The position numbers were made by a program, and so were the translations under genes. A stretch of DNA of 64,000 nt from Pengzhenrongella frigida. Its GTDB lineage: Bacteria; Actinomycetota; Actinomycetes; Actinomycetales; Cellulomonadaceae. The notes below the pieces were generated by a model. That model did no database searches. It was not told where the DNA came from and worked only from the letters and a program-made list of their open reading frames with translations. The number at the start of each line of letters is the position of its first letter. Position 1 is the first letter of the stretch. The DNA lies in the NCBI RefSeq assembly GCF_004168625.1, contig NZ_SDWW01000004.1, positions 1 through 64,000 on the forward strand, read 5' to 3'. Of this stretch, positions 61,029 through 64,000 are shown in pieces.

Positions 61029-62192
61029 GTGACCCAGACCGCTGTCCGACTGCTGCCGCCCCTGCGGATCGGTCCGTTGACCGTCGACACGCCCGTCGTG
61101 CTCGCGCCGATGGCCGGCGTGACCAACGCCGCGTTCCGCCGGCTGTGCCGCGAGAGCGGCGCCGGGCTGTACGTCGCGGAGATGGTGACGTCCCGGGCGC
61201 TCGTCGAGCGCGGCGAGGAGTCGCTGCGGATCATCGCGCACGAGCCCGACGAGCGGCCGCGCTCCGTGCAGATCTACGGCGTCGACCCCGCGACGGTCGG
61301 CGCCGCGGTGCGGATGATCGCCTCCGAGGACCGGGCCGACCACATCGACCTGAACTTCGGCTGCCCGGTCCCCAAGGTCACCCGCAAGGGCGGCGGCGCC
61401 GTGCTGCCGTGGAAGCGGGACCTGTTCGCGTCGATCGTGCGCGCCGCCGTCGACGCCGCCGCGCCGTACGGCGTGCCCGTCACCCTCAAGATGCGCAAGG
61501 GCATCGACGCCGACCACCTGACCTATCTCGAGGCCGGCCTGGTCGCGCAGGACGCCGGCGTCGCGGCGGTCGCGCTGCACGCGCGCACCGCGGCCGACTA
61601 CTACTCGGGCACGGCCGACTGGGAGGCGATCGCGCGCCTCAAGGAGGCCGTCACCGACATCCCGGTCCTCGGCAACGGGGACATCTGGTCGGCCGAGGAC
61701 GCCGTCGCGATGGTGGCCCAGACCGGGTGCGACGGGGTCGTCGTCGGGCGCGGGTGCCAGGGCCGGCCGTGGTTGTTCGCCGACCTGGCCGCCGCGTTCG
61801 CGGGCTCGGACGTGCGCGTGCGCCCGACCGTGCGCGAGGTGGCCGTCGTCGTGCGCCGGCACGCCGAGCTGATGGTCGAGACGTTCGGCGAGGAGGGCAA
61901 GGCCCTGCGCGAGATGCGCAAGCACATGGCCTGGTACTTCAAGGGGTACATCGTCGGCGGCGACCTGCGGCGGTCGCTCGGGCTGGTCTCGACGCTCGTC
62001 GAGCTGGACGACCTGCTCGCGGCGCTCGACCTGGACCAGCCGTACCCCGGTGAGCCGGCCGAAGGCCCCCGCGGCCGCGCCGGCTCCCCGAAGAAGGTCT
62101 CCCTGCCCGAGGGCTGGCTCGCCTCGCGCGACCTGAGCGACGACTTCCGCCGCGCCCTGCGCGAGGCCGAGCTGAGCGTCTCCGGCGGCTGA
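61029..62192 (+). CDS. dusB: tRNA-dihydrouridine synthase
   Basis: 387-aa FMN enzyme that reduces uridines of tRNA. VVLAPMAGVTNAAFRRLCRESGAG (FMN site), DHIDLNFGCPVPKVTRKGGGAVLPW with the catalytic Cys, LHARTAADYYSGTADW and GNGDIWSAEDA fit DusB/Dus. GACAAT ends 6 nt before GTG 61029, a leaderless-type start. glyQS lies 43 bp upstream. Confidence 0.95.
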   Translation: MTQTAVRLLPPLRIGPLTVDTPVVLAPMAGVTNAAFRRLCRESGAGLYVAEMVTSRALVERGEESLRIIAHEPDERPRSVQIYGVDPATVGAAVRMIASEDRADHIDLNFGCPVPKVTRKGGGAVLPWKRDLFASIVRAAVDAAAPYGVPVTLKMRKGIDADHLTYLEAGLVAQDAGVAAVALHARTAADYYSGTADWEAIARLKEAVTDIPVLGNGDIWSAEDAVAMVAQTGCDGVVVGRGCQGRPWLFADLAAAFAGSDVRVRPTVREVAVVVRRHAELMVETFGEEGKALREMRKHMAWYFKGYIVGGDLRRSLGLVSTLVELDDLLAALDLDQPYPGEPAEGPRGRAGSPKKVSLPEGWLASRDLSDDFRRALREAELSVSGG

Positions 62193-62213
62193 GCCGTCCC
62201 CGCGGCGTCGGGG

Positions 62214-64000
62214 TCAGCGGGCCGGCTGGAGCCAGACCGTCGTGTCGGTCGGCAGGGTGGTGATGCCCGACGACGTCTCCAACGGCGCGCTGGCGATCAG
62301 CACGGTCGCGTCCGCGGGCAGGGTCACCGGCGCGCTGCCGAGGTTGGCCAGCACCAGGACACCGGAGTTGACCAGCGCCAGGACGGCGGCGGCGTCCGCC
62401 CCGGGTGCGACGTCGCCGGGGGCATCTACCCAGGCCAGCGAGCCGGCCCCGAGGTCGAACCGACGCCGCAGCGCGAGCGCGGTGCGGTAGGTCTCGTAGG
62501 TCGAGCCGGCCACGCCCTGCTGGGCGTCGAGCGCGTACCCGGACCACGACGCGGGCTGGGGGAGCCAGGTCGTCCCGGTCGGGGAGAACCCGAAGCCGGG
62601 GTCGCCGGCGGCCCACGGCAGCGGCACGCGGCAGCCGTCGCGCCCGCGCTCGCTGTGCCCGGAGCGCCACCACGCCGGGTCCTGGCGCAGGTCGTCGTCG
62701 AGCGCCGTGTGCTCAGGCAGGCCGAGCTCCTCGCCCTGGTAGAGGTACGCGGAGCCCGGCAGCGCGAGCATCAGCAGCGACGCGGCGCGGGCCCGGCGCA
62801 GGCCGAGCGCCTCGTCCGGCTGCTCGTCCCCGTGGCCGATGCCGTTGGGCCGGGCGTTCGCCTCGGTCAGGCCGAGCCGCGAGGTGTGCCGCACGGTGTC
62901 GTGGTTGGACAGCACCCAGGTGGTGGGGGCGCCGACGGCGTCGCTCGCCTCGAGGGACGCGGTCACCACCCGGCGCAGGGCCGGGGCGGCCCAGCGGGTG
63001 GTGAGGAACGAGAAGTTGAAGGCCTGGTGCATCTCGTCGGGGCGCACGTAGCGCGCCAGCCGCGCGAGCGGCTCGACCCAGGCCTCCGCGACGAGCGCCC
63101 GGTCACCGTCGTACTCGGCGAGCACCCGGTGCCATGCCCGGTAGATCTCGTGCACGCCCTCCTGGTCGAACATCGGGCCGGGATCACCGGCGCCGGTGGA
63201 GACGTCGTCCGGGTCGACGGTGCCGTCGGGAGTGGCAGCGCCGTCGGGAGCGCCGTCGGCCCCCTCGATCATCGACGTGTCACCGTCCCAGTCGGGCAGG
63301 CCCGGCTCCTTGACCAGGCCGTGCGCGACGTCGATCCGGAACCCGTCGACGCCCTTGTCCAGCCAGAACCGCAGCACGTCCTCGAACTCGGAGCGGACCT
63401 GCGGGTTGTCCCAGTCGAGGTCCGGCTGCTTCGTGTCGAACAGGTGCAGGTACCACTCGCCGTCGGGCACCCGGGTCCAGGCGCGCCCGCCGAAGATGGA
63501 CTTCCAGTTGTTCGGCGGCTGCGAGCCGTCTGCGCCCGTGCCCGGCCGGAACAGGTAGCGCGCGCGTTCGGGGCTTCCGGGCGGCGAGGCGAGCGCCGCG
63601 ACGAACCAGTCGTGCTCGTCGGAGGTGTGGTTCGGCACGAGGTCGACGATGACCCGCAGGCCGACACCGTGGGCGCGCTCGAGCAGGGCGTCGAAGTCGG
63701 CGAGCGTGCCGAAGATCGGGTCCACGTCGCGGTAGTCGGCGACGTCGTAGCCGGCGTCGGCCTGGGGGGAGCGGTAGAACGGGGACAGCCAGAGGGCGTC
63801 GACGCCGAGGGCCACGAGGTGGTCGAGCCGGGCCGTGATGCCGGGCAGGTCGCCGATCCCGTCACCCGAGCCGTCGGCGAAGGACCGCGGGTAGACCTGG
63901 TAGATCACGGCGTGGCGCCACCACTCGCCGCCGGGCGCCTGCGCGGCGTGGACGAGGGTGGTCGTGGGTGCCAGGGCGCGAGCGGTCGTCTGCGGGGTCA
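62214..64000 (-). CDS. GH13 alpha-glucosidase / oligo-1,6-glucosidase, 5'-truncated by window edge
   Basis: At least 595 aa. GH13 blocks are AVIYQVYPRSFADG, VDLVPNHTSDEHDWF, GFRIDVAHGLVKEP (nucleophile Asp), VAEAWVEP (acid/base Glu) and LSNHDTVRHTSR (transition-state Asp). It hydrolyses alpha-glucosidic bonds of maltose- or isomaltose-type sugars. The frame runs to the edge, where the last bases read TG ACC CCG CAG on the minus strand, so an ATG or GTG with its first base at 64001 is likely. GTG 63908 would cut off the WWRHAVIYQ start. Convergent with dusB. Confidence 0.93.
   Translation of the reverse strand, partial: TPQTTARALAPTTTLVHAAQAPGGEWWRHAVIYQVYPRSFADGSGDGIGDLPGITARLDHLVALGVDALWLSPFYRSPQADAGYDVADYRDVDPIFGTLADFDALLERAHGVGLRVIVDLVPNHTSDEHDWFVAALASPPGSPERARYLFRPGTGADGSQPPNNWKSIFGGRAWTRVPDGEWYLHLFDTKQPDLDWDNPQVRSEFEDVLRFWLDKGVDGFRIDVAHGLVKEPGLPDWDGDTSMIEGADGAPDGAATPDGTVDPDDVSTGAGDPGPMFDQEGVHEIYRAWHRVLAEYDGDRALVAEAWVEPLARLARYVRPDEMHQAFNFSFLTTRWAAPALRRVVTASLEASDAVGAPTTWVLSNHDTVRHTSRLGLTEANARPNGIGHGDEQPDEALGLRRARAASLLMLALPGSAYLYQGEELGLPEHTALDDDLRQDPAWWRSGHSERGRDGCRVPLPWAAGDPGFGFSPTGTTWLPQPASWSGYALDAQQGVAGSTYETYRTALALRRRFDLGAGSLAWVDAPGDVAPGADAAAVLALVNSGVLVLANLGSAPVTLPADATVLIASAPLETSSGITTLPTDTTVWLQPAR

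Overview
The window comes from a very high-GC actinobacterium. Codons almost always end in G or C, GTG starts are common, and the gene neighbourhoods are typical of Micrococcales: hrcA-dnaJ-rsmE, phoH-ybeY-CNNM-era, recO-uppS and leuS-degV-comEA-comEC-holA. Two chemoreceptors (MCPs) indicate a motile or recently motile organism. A Cellulomonas/Actinotalea-like member of the Cellulomonadaceae is my best guess, but it is inferred from gene content only. At least a dozen genes have a NANNNT -10 element ending only 6-7 nt before the start codon, which is the mark of leaderless transcription.

Layout. 1-5.6 kb is accessory in character. It holds an MCP, a 0.65-kb stretch with no credible gene but with the 3' end of a tmRNA gene (a likely integration scar) and an excisionase-like remnant, then a LacI regulator divergent from a two-gene sugar-acid-type operon (hydratase plus hexuronate-type MFS transporter) with two clear operators. 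5.7-17 kb carries single-gene functions: a VOC dioxygenase with an operator inside its promoter, a CYTH/CHAD protein, a xi-class GST, an LLM oxidoreductase, a metallophosphoesterase, a DtxR/MntR regulator, an MFS exporter, a HerA-like ATPase and a fatty acid desaturase. 17-25 kb is leuS, degV, comEA, comEC and holA, with three separate short tandem repeats in the com genes.

25.2-27.8 kb is the most interesting locus. A stand-alone EAL-domain protein faces a 45-codon secreted-peptide gene, which is followed by an XRE-TPR cytoplasmic regulator. All three share GTCAC-type boxes at their starts. This is the architecture of a peptide-sensing circuit of the RRNPP kind, apparently tied to c-di-GMP. 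After it come rpsT, an orphan PemK/MazF-like protein, and the circularly permuted ATP-grasp / alpha-E / transglutaminase operon. Next are lepA-hemW, two DUF4870 membrane proteins, DUF3097, CIRCE-hrcA-dnaJ-rsmE, a Gmad2-like lipoprotein, HIT, phoH-ybeY-CNNM-era (an ATGA-coupled operon), an alpha/beta hydrolase, and a PQQ-propeller membrane protein. leuA follows behind a leucine leader peptide, then a TPR-GGDEF diguanylate cyclase with an intact I-site, a second MCP, recO-uppS, a Zur-boxed znuACB operon with a DedA-like gene, glyQS, dusB and a GH13 glucosidase whose start codon is cut by the right window edge.

No rRNA gene, complete tRNA, CRISPR array, transposase or prophage structural gene was seen.
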